Positions 44,082 through 52,486 of a stretch of DNA of 64,000 nt are shown in pieces. The stretch spans positions 94,399 through 158,398 of the forward strand of contig NZ_CANNGP010000006.1 of NCBI RefSeq assembly GCF_947504105.1, given 5' to 3'. The first letter of the stretch is position 1, and each line of letters opens with the position of its first letter. The notes under the pieces were generated by a model, which did not search any database, had not been told where the DNA came from, and saw nothing but the letters and a program-made list of their open reading frames with translations. Origin of the DNA: an uncultured Tateyamaria sp. Its GTDB lineage: Bacteria > Pseudomonadota > Alphaproteobacteria > Rhodobacterales > Rhodobacteraceae. Made by a program: the position numbers and the translations under genes.

Positions 44082-44480
44082 TCACACCTTCCAGAAACAG
44101 AAGACGCCCCACACCATGGCAAGGCCAAGCGGAATCCACAGCGGTTGGCCCATCAGCCCAAGCCACAACAGAAAGATATATGCCGATCCCAAAAGAGAGA
44201 TGAACAGCCGATCACCCAGCGTCGTCGTCAGCCCAAGAATACCGCGCCGCTCGATCCCGTCGCGGTACTTGACCACCTCAAGCACGCCGATGATCGCGAT
44301 GGCGCCAAAGATGCCGCAGAACAGTGTAAAGGTCGCAGGTGTCCACGCCATCCAGAACGCCGGCCACAGCGGATCGGTCCAGGAAAACCCCTTTTCTTCT
44401 TGCTGGTTGGCAACATTGCCCCAACCCTGCGCGACAGCCGGCGTCGGAAGCAGCGCAGCAAGATACATCAGTCGTTTCAT
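44082..44480 (-). CDS. glpU: DUF2160 membrane protein, glycerol transporter accessory subunit GlpU
   Basis: A 132-residue membrane protein with three hydrophobic segments after an N-terminal signal-like helix. It contains the characteristic WTDPLWPAFWMAWTPATFTLFCGIFG. Proteins of this family occur at the end of glycerol ABC operons (glpSTPQUV) in rhizobia, where the gene is called glpU; its exact role is unclear. The ATG at 44480 shares one base with the glpQ stop (TGATG) and has GGGAGGG upstream. Confidence 0.83.
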   Translation of the reverse strand: MKRLMYLAALLPTPAVAQGWGNVANQQEEKGFSWTDPLWPAFWMAWTPATFTLFCGIFGAIAIIGVLEVVKYRDGIERRGILGLTTTLGDRLFISLLGSAYIFLLWLGLMGQPLWIPLGLAMVWGVFCFWKV

Positions 44481-45277
44481 CACACCCTCCCCAGGGCAAA
44501 GCCCTTGGCGATGTAGTTGCGGACAAAGTAGATCACGATGGCACCCGGGATGATCGTCAACGTCCCGGCAGCAGCCAGCAGGCCCAGCTCATACCCCGCG
44601 GACGACGCCGTCTTGGTCATTTCCGCAGCAATGGGTTTGGCCTGCACCGCCGTCAATGTCTTGGCGAGCAGAAGCTCAACCCAAGAGAACATGAAGCAGA
44701 AGAACGCGGCCACCCCGACCCCAGCCTTGATTGTCGGCAGGAAAATCACGATGAAAAACCGGGGGAAGGAATAGCCATCAACATAGGCCGTTTCATCCAA
44801 CTCCTTTGGCACTCCGCCCATGAACCCCTCCAAAATCCACACAGCTAGCGGGATGTTGAACAGGCAATGCGCCAGCGCCACCGCGATATGCGTGTCGAAC
44901 AGCCCGACAGAGGAATATAACTGGAAGAACGGCAATGCGAACACCGCAGCCGGGGCCATGCGGTTGGTCAGCAGCCAAAGGAACAGCTGCTTGTCGCCAA
45001 GGAACCGGTAGCGCGAGAACGCGTATGCCGCGGGCAACGCCACCGCGACCGAAATCACCGTGTTCATTGACACATAGATGATCGAGTTGATGTAGCCCCA
45101 GTACCAGCTCGGGTCGGTGAAGATGACCTTGTAGTTGTCGAGCGTGAACGTCTGGGGAAACAGGCTGAAGCCCGACAGGATCTCGTTCGTCGTCTTGAAC
45201 GACATCGCCACCAGCCAATAGATCGGTAGCATCAGGAACGCGATGTAGAGGATGGGGATAAGCGAGCGTTTCTTCAT
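44480..45277 (-). CDS. glpQ: Glycerol ABC transporter permease GlpQ
   Basis: A 265-residue MalG-type permease with six hydrophobic segments and the EAA-like loop ELDETAYVDGYSFPRFFIVIFLP. It overlaps glpP by 4 nt and glpU by 1 nt. Operon content (binding protein of about 580 residues, two ATPases, DUF2160) matches the Rhizobium glycerol system. Confidence 0.87.
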   Translation of the reverse strand: MKKRSLIPILYIAFLMLPIYWLVAMSFKTTNEILSGFSLFPQTFTLDNYKVIFTDPSWYWGYINSIIYVSMNTVISVAVALPAAYAFSRYRFLGDKQLFLWLLTNRMAPAAVFALPFFQLYSSVGLFDTHIAVALAHCLFNIPLAVWILEGFMGGVPKELDETAYVDGYSFPRFFIVIFLPTIKAGVGVAAFFCFMFSWVELLLAKTLTAVQAKPIAAEMTKTASSAGYELGLLAAAGTLTIIPGAIVIYFVRNYIAKGFALGRV

Positions 45278-46137
45278 TGCGCGTCATCCTTGGTCATGAG
45301 GGTGTAGAACAACCACGACACCAACAGCGTGATCGCGAAGTAGATCAAGCTCATCGCCGCGGCGGGGCCAAGGTCAAACTGTCCAAGAGCAATCTTTACA
45401 AGGTCAATGGACAAAAGCGTGGTCGAGTTTCCGGGCCCTCCGCCAGTCAGGACAAATGGCTCTGTGTAGATGTTGAAGCTGTCCATGAAGCGCAGCAGGA
45501 TCGCGATCGTCAGAACTGTTTTCATCTTCGGCAACTGGATGTAGCGGAACACTTTCCATGGGGATGCCCCATCAATCTTGGCCGCCTGATAATAGGCATC
45601 CGGGATCGACACGAGGCCCGCATAGCTCAGCAACACCACCAATGACGTCCAGTGCCACACATCCATGACAATGATTGTCACCCACGCAGCAAAGGGGTTC
45701 TGGGTCATGTCATAAGCAATGCCCAGCACATCATTCATGAAATAGCCGAGCAACCCGATCTTCGGCAGGGTAAAGATGTTCCACATCGCCCCCACCACGT
45801 TCCACGGGATCAGCATGGGCAGCGCCATAAGCACAAGGCACACGGGCACCCACATACCTTTCTTCGGCATGGACAGGGCGATGATGATACCCAACGGGAT
45901 CTCGATGATCAGGATCAGAAAGGTGAACAGGAATTGCCGTCCAAGGGCCGCCTGAAAGCGGTCGGATCGTAGGATCTGCTCGAACCAATCAAGCCCCTGC
46001 CAGAAAAACACGTTGTTCCCGAATGTCTCCTGCACCGAATAATTGACCACCGTCATGATCGGCACCAGCGCGTTGAACGCGACCAGAAACAGGACCGGCA
46101 GAACAAAGAACCACGCCTTTTGATTTTCGGTCTTCAT
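45274..46137 (-). CDS. glpP: Glycerol ABC transporter permease GlpP
   Basis: A 287-residue MalF-type permease with six hydrophobic segments and the loop DAYYQAAKIDGASPWKVFRYIQLP. The ATG at 46137 overlaps the glpT stop by 4 nt, favouring it over an in-frame start 8 codons earlier. It pairs with GlpQ. Confidence 0.87.
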   Translation of the reverse strand: MKTENQKAWFFVLPVLFLVAFNALVPIMTVVNYSVQETFGNNVFFWQGLDWFEQILRSDRFQAALGRQFLFTFLILIIEIPLGIIIALSMPKKGMWVPVCLVLMALPMLIPWNVVGAMWNIFTLPKIGLLGYFMNDVLGIAYDMTQNPFAAWVTIIVMDVWHWTSLVVLLSYAGLVSIPDAYYQAAKIDGASPWKVFRYIQLPKMKTVLTIAILLRFMDSFNIYTEPFVLTGGGPGNSTTLLSIDLVKIALGQFDLGPAAAMSLIYFAITLLVSWLFYTLMTKDDAQ

Positions 46138-47207
46138 GTCTGTGCCTCCGTCGACAACCACCCGTCGCGATACAGACGCGTATGGTCAGGCCGGAAGGCG
46201 AGATGTATTTCTGAACCCTGCTCCGGCAATTCACCCTCCACGATGGCTTTGACAGCCGTGTCGCCCACCATCGCTTCGACAACGGCATGGCGGCCCACGT
46301 CCGACACCTTGTGCACACGGGCAGGCAGGCCCGCATCGGCAAGCGACACAAACTCGGGGCGCACGCCAATTTGCGTCATCCCCCCCTGCCCGGTCACTGC
46401 GCCTTCCAGCGCGACTTGGCGTCCCTGAAACCGCACCGCGCCATCACTTTCTTCGGCGGGCAGCACGTTCATGCCGGGTGACCCGATGAAGTGGCCCACA
46501 AACGTATGCTGCGGCCGCTCGAACAACTCGACCGGGGTGCCGATCTGAACGATCTCACCGTCCTGCATCACCACAACCTGATCGGCAAAGGTCAGCGCCT
46601 CGGTCTGGTCATGGGTCACATAGATCATCGTCGCGCGCACCCGCTGGTGCAGCTCTTTCAGCTTCGACCGCAGTTTCCATTTCAGATGCGGGTCGATCAC
46701 TGTCAGAGGCTCGTCAAACATGACGACGTTCACGTCATCACGGACCAGGCCACGCCCCATGGAAATCTTTTGCTTGTTGTCAGGGCTGAGGTGTGACGCT
46801 CGGATGTCGAGCATCTCCTCGACCTCCAGCATCTGCGCGATCTCTGCCACACGCTCCGCAATGCGTCCTTCATCCACCCCGCGATTGCGCAAAGGAAAGG
46901 CAAGGTTGTCCCGCACCGTCATCGTGTCGTAGATCACCGGGAACTGGAACACCTGCGCGATGTTGCGTTGATCCGGCGGCAGGTCCGTCACATCCCTATC
47001 ATCGAACAGGATGCGACCCTCGGACGGGGTGAGCAGGCCCGAAATGATATTCAGCAGCGTGGACTTCCCGCAACCCGATGGTCCCAGCAACGCATATGCA
47101 CCGCCGTCCTGCCAATCGAGGTCGATTTCCTTGAGCGCATAGTCCGCCGGTCCGCTTGGGGAAGGCAGATAGGAATGGCGCAGGTTCGAAAGCGTAATCT
47201 TTGCCAT
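46134..47207 (-). CDS. glpT: Glycerol ABC transporter ATP-binding protein GlpT, with a degenerate signature motif
   Basis: A 357-residue ATPase with a normal Walker A (GPSGCGKST), Walker B (VVMFDEP) and H-loop (YVTHDQTEA). The signature reads LSPDNKQKISMGR instead of LSGGQ, and the D-loop is TVID. The ATG at 47207 starts MAKITLSNLRHSY; an 81-codon in-frame extension into the intergenic stem-loop is rejected. It should form a heterodimer with GlpS, in which only one ATP site has a full set of motifs. Confidence 0.87.
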   Translation of the reverse strand: MAKITLSNLRHSYLPSPSGPADYALKEIDLDWQDGGAYALLGPSGCGKSTLLNIISGLLTPSEGRILFDDRDVTDLPPDQRNIAQVFQFPVIYDTMTVRDNLAFPLRNRGVDEGRIAERVAEIAQMLEVEEMLDIRASHLSPDNKQKISMGRGLVRDDVNVVMFDEPLTVIDPHLKWKLRSKLKELHQRVRATMIYVTHDQTEALTFADQVVVMQDGEIVQIGTPVELFERPQHTFVGHFIGSPGMNVLPAEESDGAVRFQGRQVALEGAVTGQGGMTQIGVRPEFVSLADAGLPARVHKVSDVGRHAVVEAMVGDTAVKAIVEGELPEQGSEIHLAFRPDHTRLYRDGWLSTEAQT

Positions 47208-47240
47208 TACAGAGCATCCAGTTCTTGGCACAAATAGGTG

Positions 47241-47285
47241 TCGCCTTTCGCGTTCGAGCGAACAGCGAGAGGCAGCGAAAGGCGA
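47241..47285 (-). repeat. Intercistronic stem-loop between glpS and glpT
   Basis: TCGCCTTTCGC (47241-47251) pairs exactly with GCGAAAGGCGA (47275-47285) over 11 bp. The loop contains a smaller stem, GTTCG-AG-CGAAC. It lies 22 nt after the glpS stop in a 100-nt gap and is not followed by a T-run. It may tune expression of the two ATPases. Confidence 0.7.
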
Positions 47286-47307
47286 AGCATTTTGAATTGG
47301 ATGCGCG

Positions 47308-48372
47308 TCACGCCACGAGCCTCCCATCTTCTGCAAAGTAGAAGGCCTGAGATGCATCCATGTAGAACTCATGCCGCTCCCCCACTTCGTAGGGGTGCAC
47401 GCCATGAGCCAAAGAAACCCATCCGTCATCGCCAATCTGAAAATGCGCACTGGATTCTGACCCGGACAATTCGGTCACCAGAACAGTGCCATCCAACTTA
47501 ACATAATCTGTCCCCGCGGGGACAGGCGTCACGTGGTGGGGCCGGATGGCAAGCGTATAGACCCCGTCGGCGATTTCCGCCGCTGGCCCAGAAAGCGCCC
47601 AGCTTGCCCCTGTCTCCATCTGAGCGGTCCCGCCTGACTTGGTGATCCGCGCGGCATTGATGGGCGGATCGGAAAAGACCCGTGCCGCCGTCAGATTGTC
47701 CGGCTTGCGATAGATATGAGCCGTCGTGCCAAACTGGGTGACGACACCATCGTCCATCAGCGCCGTCTTGCCCCCCAGCAACAGCGCCTCTTCTGGCTCG
47801 GACGTGGCATATACCACAACCGCACCGCGACCGGCGAACAACTCCGGCAGTTGCTCCCGCAGTTCTTCGCGCAGCTTGTAGTCGAGATTGGCGAGGGGTT
47901 CATCGAGGAACACCGCCCGACTTTCCTTAGCGATTGCGCGGGCCAGCGCGCACCGTTGCTGCTGGCCACCCGACAATTCCTGCGGGCGACGGTGCAGCAT
48001 CGGACGCAATTGCAGGATGTCAGCTGCTTCTTCGACCCGCCCCTGAATTTCGGACTTCGCCATGCCTGCAACCCGCAGCGGGGAGGCGATGTTATCGAAA
48101 ACCGTCATATGCGGATAGTTCACGAAAAACTGGTGCACGAGGCTGATGTTGCGTTTCTGCGTCGACAGTCGCGACACGTTCTGTCCGTCCATCCAGACCT
48201 CGCCATCGGCCAGTGGATCGAGGCCAGCCATCAGCTTGATCAAAGATGTTTTGCCCGATGCGGTCTGCCCCAGCAGGACATTAAAATGTCCAGGCTCCAT
48301 CACCAGCGATGTGGGCTTGATATGGGTGATGCCGCGCACGCGCTTGGTGGCGTCTTTCAGCTCGAGTGTCAT
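47308..48372 (-). CDS. glpS: Glycerol ABC transporter ATP-binding protein GlpS, with an altered H-loop
   Basis: A 354-residue ATPase. Walker A is GQTASGKTS, the signature is normal (LSGGQQQRCALAR) and Walker B is VFLDEPLANLD. The H-loop reads YATSEPEEALLLG, with Ser where His is expected. The ATG at 48372 (MTLELKDATKR) fits the family. It is the first ATPase gene after the binding-protein gene glpV. Confidence 0.87.
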   Translation of the reverse strand: MTLELKDATKRVRGITHIKPTSLVMEPGHFNVLLGQTASGKTSLIKLMAGLDPLADGEVWMDGQNVSRLSTQKRNISLVHQFFVNYPHMTVFDNIASPLRVAGMAKSEIQGRVEEAADILQLRPMLHRRPQELSGGQQQRCALARAIAKESRAVFLDEPLANLDYKLREELREQLPELFAGRGAVVVYATSEPEEALLLGGKTALMDDGVVTQFGTTAHIYRKPDNLTAARVFSDPPINAARITKSGGTAQMETGASWALSGPAAEIADGVYTLAIRPHHVTPVPAGTDYVKLDGTVLVTELSGSESSAHFQIGDDGWVSLAHGVHPYEVGERHEFYMDASQAFYFAEDGRLVA

Positions 48373-48394
48373 TGTTCCTACCCGCGAAGAATGA

Positions 48395-48422
48395 GGTCGA
48401 AGCACGCGCGCGTGCTTCGACC
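48395..48422 (-). repeat. 28-bp perfect palindrome (stem-loop) between glpV and glpS
   Basis: GGTCGAAGCACG (48395-48406) and CGTGCTTCGACC (48411-48422) flank a CGCG centre, giving a fully self-complementary 28-bp sequence. It lies 44 nt after the glpV stop and 22 nt before the glpS start. The downstream sequence lacks a T-run. Probably an mRNA-stabilising or attenuating hairpin. Confidence 0.8.
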
Positions 48423-48465
48423 AGGTGTCAGCCCCCCATGTTGGGAAAGGGGACCGACGGGGAGT

Positions 48466-50199
48466 TTACTGCTGCCAGCGGGCAACCAGGTCGTCGTAGT
48501 TCACGGTCTCGCCTTGCGGCTTCTCGTTCTCTAGCTTCGGCTTGGCGCCGCCGTTGGCGAACCAGTATTCGGCGTCCTGCTCTTCGTTCAGACGTGGGCC
48601 ACAGCCGCCATAGACACCGGCCGCTTCGTCCGCCTGCTGCATCCGGGCCATGGTGATGTCCATCTCCTCGGCCAGACGATCCATCGCCTGCTGCGGTGTG
48701 AAGGCACCCGAGTTCACATCACCGATCTGCTGCCACCAGATCTGGGCCAGCTTCGGATAGTCAGGCACGTTGATGCCGGTCGGCGACCATGCAACGCGGT
48801 CAGGCGAGCGGTAGAATTCCACCAGACCACCCAGCTTGGGCGCACGTTCAGTGAACGACTCGTGGTTGACCGAGCTGTCGCGGATGAAGGTCAGACCCAC
48901 ATGGGACTTCTTCACGTCGACCGTCTTGGACGTCACGAACTGGGCATAGAGCCAAGCCGCCTGTGCGCGCTCGGAAGGCGTGGATTTGAGGAAGGTCCAC
49001 GACCCCACATCCTGATAGCCAACCTTCTGCCCTTCGGTCCAGTATGGGCCATGCGGGCTGGGCGCCATCCGCCACAGCGGGTTGCCCTCGTCATCCACGG
49101 TGTTGTTGCCTTCGGACTTCGGCTTGACCATATCGGCGGTAAAGGCGGTGTACCAGAAGATCTGCTGCGCCACGTTGCCTTGTGCCAATGCGGGCAGCGA
49201 CTGGTAGAAGTCATAGGATGCCGCACCGGGTGGTGCGTAGTTGCGCAGCCATTCATCCCATTTACGGATCGCGTAAACCGCCGCAGGACCGTTGGCCGCA
49301 CCACCACGGGTCACACTTGCGCCCGCCGGGTTGCACGAACCGGCTTCCATGCGGATGCCCCATTCGTCAATTGGCACACCGTTTGGCTCACCTACCGAAC
49401 CGGTGCCTGCCATGGAAAGCCACGCATCGGTCATGCGCCAACCAAGGTCGGGCGCACGCTTGCCATAGTCCATGTGGCCGTAGATCGCCACGCCGTCGAT
49501 TTCCTTGACGTCGTTCGAGAAGAACTCGGCGATGTCTTCGTAGGCCGACCAGTTGACCGGCACGCCCAGCTCATAGCCGTACTTGGCTTGGAACGCCGCC
49601 TTGTTGTCTTCGTCATCGAACCAGTCCTTGCGGAACCAGTAGAGGTTCGCGAACTGCTGATCCGGCAACTGGTACAGGTTACCATCGGGACCAGTGGTAA
49701 ACTGGATACCCATGAAGTCTTCCAGGTCCAGCGTCGGGCTGGTTGTGCCCGCCCAGTCGCCCGCCATCTGCTCGGTCAGGTTATAGGCCAGCTGCAGGCG
49801 CGAGTGCGTCCCGATCAGGTCGGAGTCGTTGACATAGCCGTCATAGAGGTTCCGCTGGGTCTGCATCTGCGTTTGAACAGCCTGCACAACCTCGCCCTCA
49901 CCAAGGATCTGATGGTTCACCTTGATGCCGGTGATTTCCTCGAACGCCTTGGTCAGCACCTCGGACTCGTAGCCGTGGGTCGGAATACCCTCGGACAGCA
50001 CGTTGATTTCCATGCCCGAGAAGGGTTCAGCCGCCTGGATAAACCACTCCATCTCCGACATCTGCTCATCCTTGCTGAGCGTGGATGGCTGGAATTCCTG
50101 ATCAATCCATTTCTGGGCTGCCGCCGTATCGGCAAAAGCAGTCCCATGCCCCGCAATGACTGCAGCTACAGCCGTCGCGGAGAGAAGATACTTGCGCAT
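48466..50199 (-). CDS. glpV: Glycerol ABC transporter substrate-binding protein GlpV
   Basis: A 577-residue binding protein, unusually long for the class, with a signal peptide ending near GHGTAFA. Stretches such as WIDQEFQPSTLSKDEQMSEMEWFIQAA, YWFRKDWFDD and GGCGPRLNEEQDAEYWF fit the GlpV group of rhizobial glycerol transporters. The ATG at 50199 has GGGAGGA upstream. A good sigma-70-type promoter lies 50-80 nt upstream. No glycerol kinase or glycerol-3-phosphate dehydrogenase gene is in the window. Confidence 0.88.
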   Translation of the reverse strand: MRKYLLSATAVAAVIAGHGTAFADTAAAQKWIDQEFQPSTLSKDEQMSEMEWFIQAAEPFSGMEINVLSEGIPTHGYESEVLTKAFEEITGIKVNHQILGEGEVVQAVQTQMQTQRNLYDGYVNDSDLIGTHSRLQLAYNLTEQMAGDWAGTTSPTLDLEDFMGIQFTTGPDGNLYQLPDQQFANLYWFRKDWFDDEDNKAAFQAKYGYELGVPVNWSAYEDIAEFFSNDVKEIDGVAIYGHMDYGKRAPDLGWRMTDAWLSMAGTGSVGEPNGVPIDEWGIRMEAGSCNPAGASVTRGGAANGPAAVYAIRKWDEWLRNYAPPGAASYDFYQSLPALAQGNVAQQIFWYTAFTADMVKPKSEGNNTVDDEGNPLWRMAPSPHGPYWTEGQKVGYQDVGSWTFLKSTPSERAQAAWLYAQFVTSKTVDVKKSHVGLTFIRDSSVNHESFTERAPKLGGLVEFYRSPDRVAWSPTGINVPDYPKLAQIWWQQIGDVNSGAFTPQQAMDRLAEEMDITMARMQQADEAAGVYGGCGPRLNEEQDAEYWFANGGAKPKLENEKPQGETVNYDDLVARWQQ

Positions 50200-50249
50200 C
50201 TTGTGTCCTCCCAAATTTCTATGTGAGCCGGATTTCGCCGACTGTGCTT

Positions 50250-50279
50250 ACGATAGGCGCAAAGTAAATTTTCTGTCAA
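50250..50279 (-). promoter_or_regulatory. Predicted sigma-70-type promoter of the glycerol transporter operon
   Basis: On the minus strand, TTGACA (50274-50279) and TATCGT (50250-50255) are separated by 18 nt, ahead of glpV. The A/T-rich sequence just upstream includes AACTAAAAAGTT at 50279-50290, a small dyad that could be an operator. Confidence 0.55.
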
Positions 50280-50659
50280 ACTAAAAAGTTAGTAGAAATA
50301 AAACATTTATAATCAATACCTTAAAGTCATCAAAGCCCTTTGAAACACTTCTATGGGCCACATTCTTTGACGACCTGAATCATTCAAGCGTGACGAGGAT
50401 CAACCACGACTGCGGCAGAAAAAGGCGACATCTGTTTTTAATTCCAAGACCGCCCCAGGCAGTCTGGTGAACGATACGCCTGGTCAGTCGAACCTGTATA
50501 CACCGCATATCGAACAAAGCACTGCTTCCTCCCAGCGATATTGTTTTGCACTGGACGCGCCCTTGCTGACCGTGGTCCATGGCCATTACGCGCGGTGTGG
50601 TTTTCATCTGATCCCCCTGCGTTCGAGCCACTGACGAACAGAACACCGGAGCCCTTTAG
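50280..50659. other. 380-nt intergenic region between glpV and the alcohol dehydrogenase gene
   Basis: No convincing gene was found. The left part is A/T-rich (upstream of the glpV promoter) and the right part resembles ordinary sequence before the dehydrogenase start. A long frame antisense to the dehydrogenase and ending here is a shadow. Confidence 0.6.
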
Positions 50660-51751
50660 ATGACGCTTCCCAAAACAATGAACGCAATGGTCACGATGGG
50701 TCACGGCGATCTGGATCAAATGGTCTGGCACGCCGAATGGCCGCGCCCGGACCCTGCTAAAGGCGAGGTTCTGGTCAAAGTTGGTGCCTGCGGGTTGAAC
50801 AACACCGACGTGAACACCCGCTCCGGCTGGTATTCCAAAACCGTAACCGAGGCGACGACAGGCGGCGCGTTTGAAGAGGTCGGCGAAGAGGACCCAAGTT
50901 GGGGCGGCGCCCCCATCAGTTTTCCCCGCGTTCAGGGCGCGGATGTGTGCGGCACCATCGTTGCCGTAGGCGATGGCATTGATCCGGCGCGCATTGGGGA
51001 ACGGGTGATCACCGACAACTGGCTGCGTGACCCAACGGACCTGAGCAACAAGAACAAAACGGGTTACTTCGGATCGGAACGCGATGGCGGCTTTGCCGAG
51101 TACACAACCATGCCCGCGCGCAACGCCGTGGCCGTCAAATCCGATCTGTCGGATGCCGAATTGGCGACATTCTCGTGCTCCTATTCCACGGCAGAGGGCA
51201 TGCTGACCCGGGCGCGTGTAACAGATCAGGACACTGTATTGATCCCCGGAGCGTCGGGTGGCGTTGGCGGCGCCTTGGTGCAGCTTGCCAAGCGGCGTGG
51301 CGCGCGCGTCATTGCCTTGGCGTCCGAGGCCAAGCATGCCGATGTTAACGCTTTGGGTGCCGATGTGGTGCTGCCCCGCGCGCCGACGAACCTGAAGACC
51401 GCTTTGAGCGGCGAAAAGGTCACCGTACTGGCGGATGTTGTTGGGGGGGCGTACTGGCCCACCATGATCGACGTGCTGGAGTGCGGAGGCCGCTATACAT
51501 GTTCCGGTGCCATCGCTGGCCCCATTGTCGAGATGGATCTGCGCACATTCTACCTGCGGGACCTGACGTTCACAGGTTCCACCGTCATTGATCTTGAGGT
51601 CATGCCAAACCTTGTCCGGTACATCGAACAGGGCGAAATCCAACCCGCTCTGGCAGCCACTTACCCCTTGTCCGAGTTGCACGCCGCGCAAACGGCATTC
51701 ATCGCCAAACAGCACACCGGAAACACCGTTGTCGTGCCCTGGCGACAGTAA
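50660..51751 (+). CDS. MDR-family alcohol dehydrogenase / quinone oxidoreductase-like protein
   Basis: A 363-residue medium-chain dehydrogenase/reductase. It has the N-terminal GroES-like domain (GEVLVKVGACGLNNTDVNTRSGW) and a nucleotide-binding domain with GASGGVGGALVQLAKRRG. An insertion around residues 55-80 carries charged residues. Catalytic zinc ligands of classical alcohol dehydrogenases are not evident in full, so it may act on quinones or enals. The ATG at 50660 has a CGGAG site. It lies between glycerol and urea uptake operons; a link to either is not shown. Confidence 0.83.
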   Translation: MTLPKTMNAMVTMGHGDLDQMVWHAEWPRPDPAKGEVLVKVGACGLNNTDVNTRSGWYSKTVTEATTGGAFEEVGEEDPSWGGAPISFPRVQGADVCGTIVAVGDGIDPARIGERVITDNWLRDPTDLSNKNKTGYFGSERDGGFAEYTTMPARNAVAVKSDLSDAELATFSCSYSTAEGMLTRARVTDQDTVLIPGASGGVGGALVQLAKRRGARVIALASEAKHADVNALGADVVLPRAPTNLKTALSGEKVTVLADVVGGAYWPTMIDVLECGGRYTCSGAIAGPIVEMDLRTFYLRDLTFTGSTVIDLEVMPNLVRYIEQGEIQPALAATYPLSELHAAQTAFIAKQHTGNTVVVPWRQ

Positions 51752-51778
51752 AACGCAGGCATCCCAGTGAGATTGATT

Positions 51779-52486
51779 TTAGACCGAGACAGCCTTCAGC
51801 AAATCTGAACGTTCAATGTCGGCGCGCCGTCCTTCCAGCTTAACCACTCCGCGCTCAAGCACCGTGAACCTGTCGCCAAGATCAAAGGCAAAATCGAAAT
51901 ACTGTTCGACCAGCACAATGGCCATCTGCCCCCGCTCCCGCAGGGTCGAGATGACCTCGCCGATCTGCTTGATGATGTTGGGCTGAATACCTTCGGTCGG
52001 CTCATCCAGCAGCAGAAGCTTGGGTTCGGTGACCAGTGCACGGGCGATGGCAAGCTGCTGTTGCTGGCCGCCCGACAGGTCTCCACCACGACGATGCAGA
52101 AAATCTTTCAGGATCGGGAACAAGTCAAAAATCTCGTCTGGAATTCTGTGTTTGCTACGTGGCAGGCAGGCAAAACCGGTCTCAAGGTTTTCCTGCACAG
52201 TCAGGAACGGAAAAATCTCCCGCCCCTGCGGCACGTAGGCGACGCCCTTCTGAGCAAGGGCGTGGGCACTGGATTTACCGATCTCTTCGGCGTCGAGCCG
52301 GTACATACCATCGCTGCGAACATGTGTACCCGAGATGGCCTTGAGCAGGCTGGTCTTGCCGACACCGTTGGTGCCCATCACGCATGTGACCTCACCCCGC
52401 CGCGCCGTCAGGTCGATGCCACGCAGAATTTCGCTACCGCCGTAGTGCAGGGTCAGCCCTTCGATTTCGAGCAGGTTATCGGCCAA
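51779..52486 (-). CDS. urtE: Urea ABC transporter ATP-binding protein UrtE
   Basis: An ATPase of about 235 residues with Walker A GTNGVGKTS, signature LSGGQQQQLAIAR, Walker B LLLLDEPTEGIQP and H-loop-region LVEQYFDFAFD. Translation most likely starts at TTG (52486), which has GAGG upstream and overlaps urtD by 11 nt; no ATG is near. The longer in-frame reading into urtD is rejected. It is the last urt gene; urease genes are not in the window. Confidence 0.9.
   Translation of the reverse strand: MADNLLEIEGLTLHYGGSEILRGIDLTARRGEVTCVMGTNGVGKTSLLKAISGTHVRSDGMYRLDAEEIGKSSAHALAQKGVAYVPQGREIFPFLTVQENLETGFACLPRSKHRIPDEIFDLFPILKDFLHRRGGDLSGGQQQQLAIARALVTEPKLLLLDEPTEGIQPNIIKQIGEVISTLRERGQMAIVLVEQYFDFAFDLGDRFTVLERGVVKLEGRRADIERSDLLKAVSV

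Noticed and set aside
48862-50226. 454-codon open frame on the plus strand
   Set aside because: Antisense shadow of glpV; low-complexity, Arg/His/Val-rich translation and no ribosome site.
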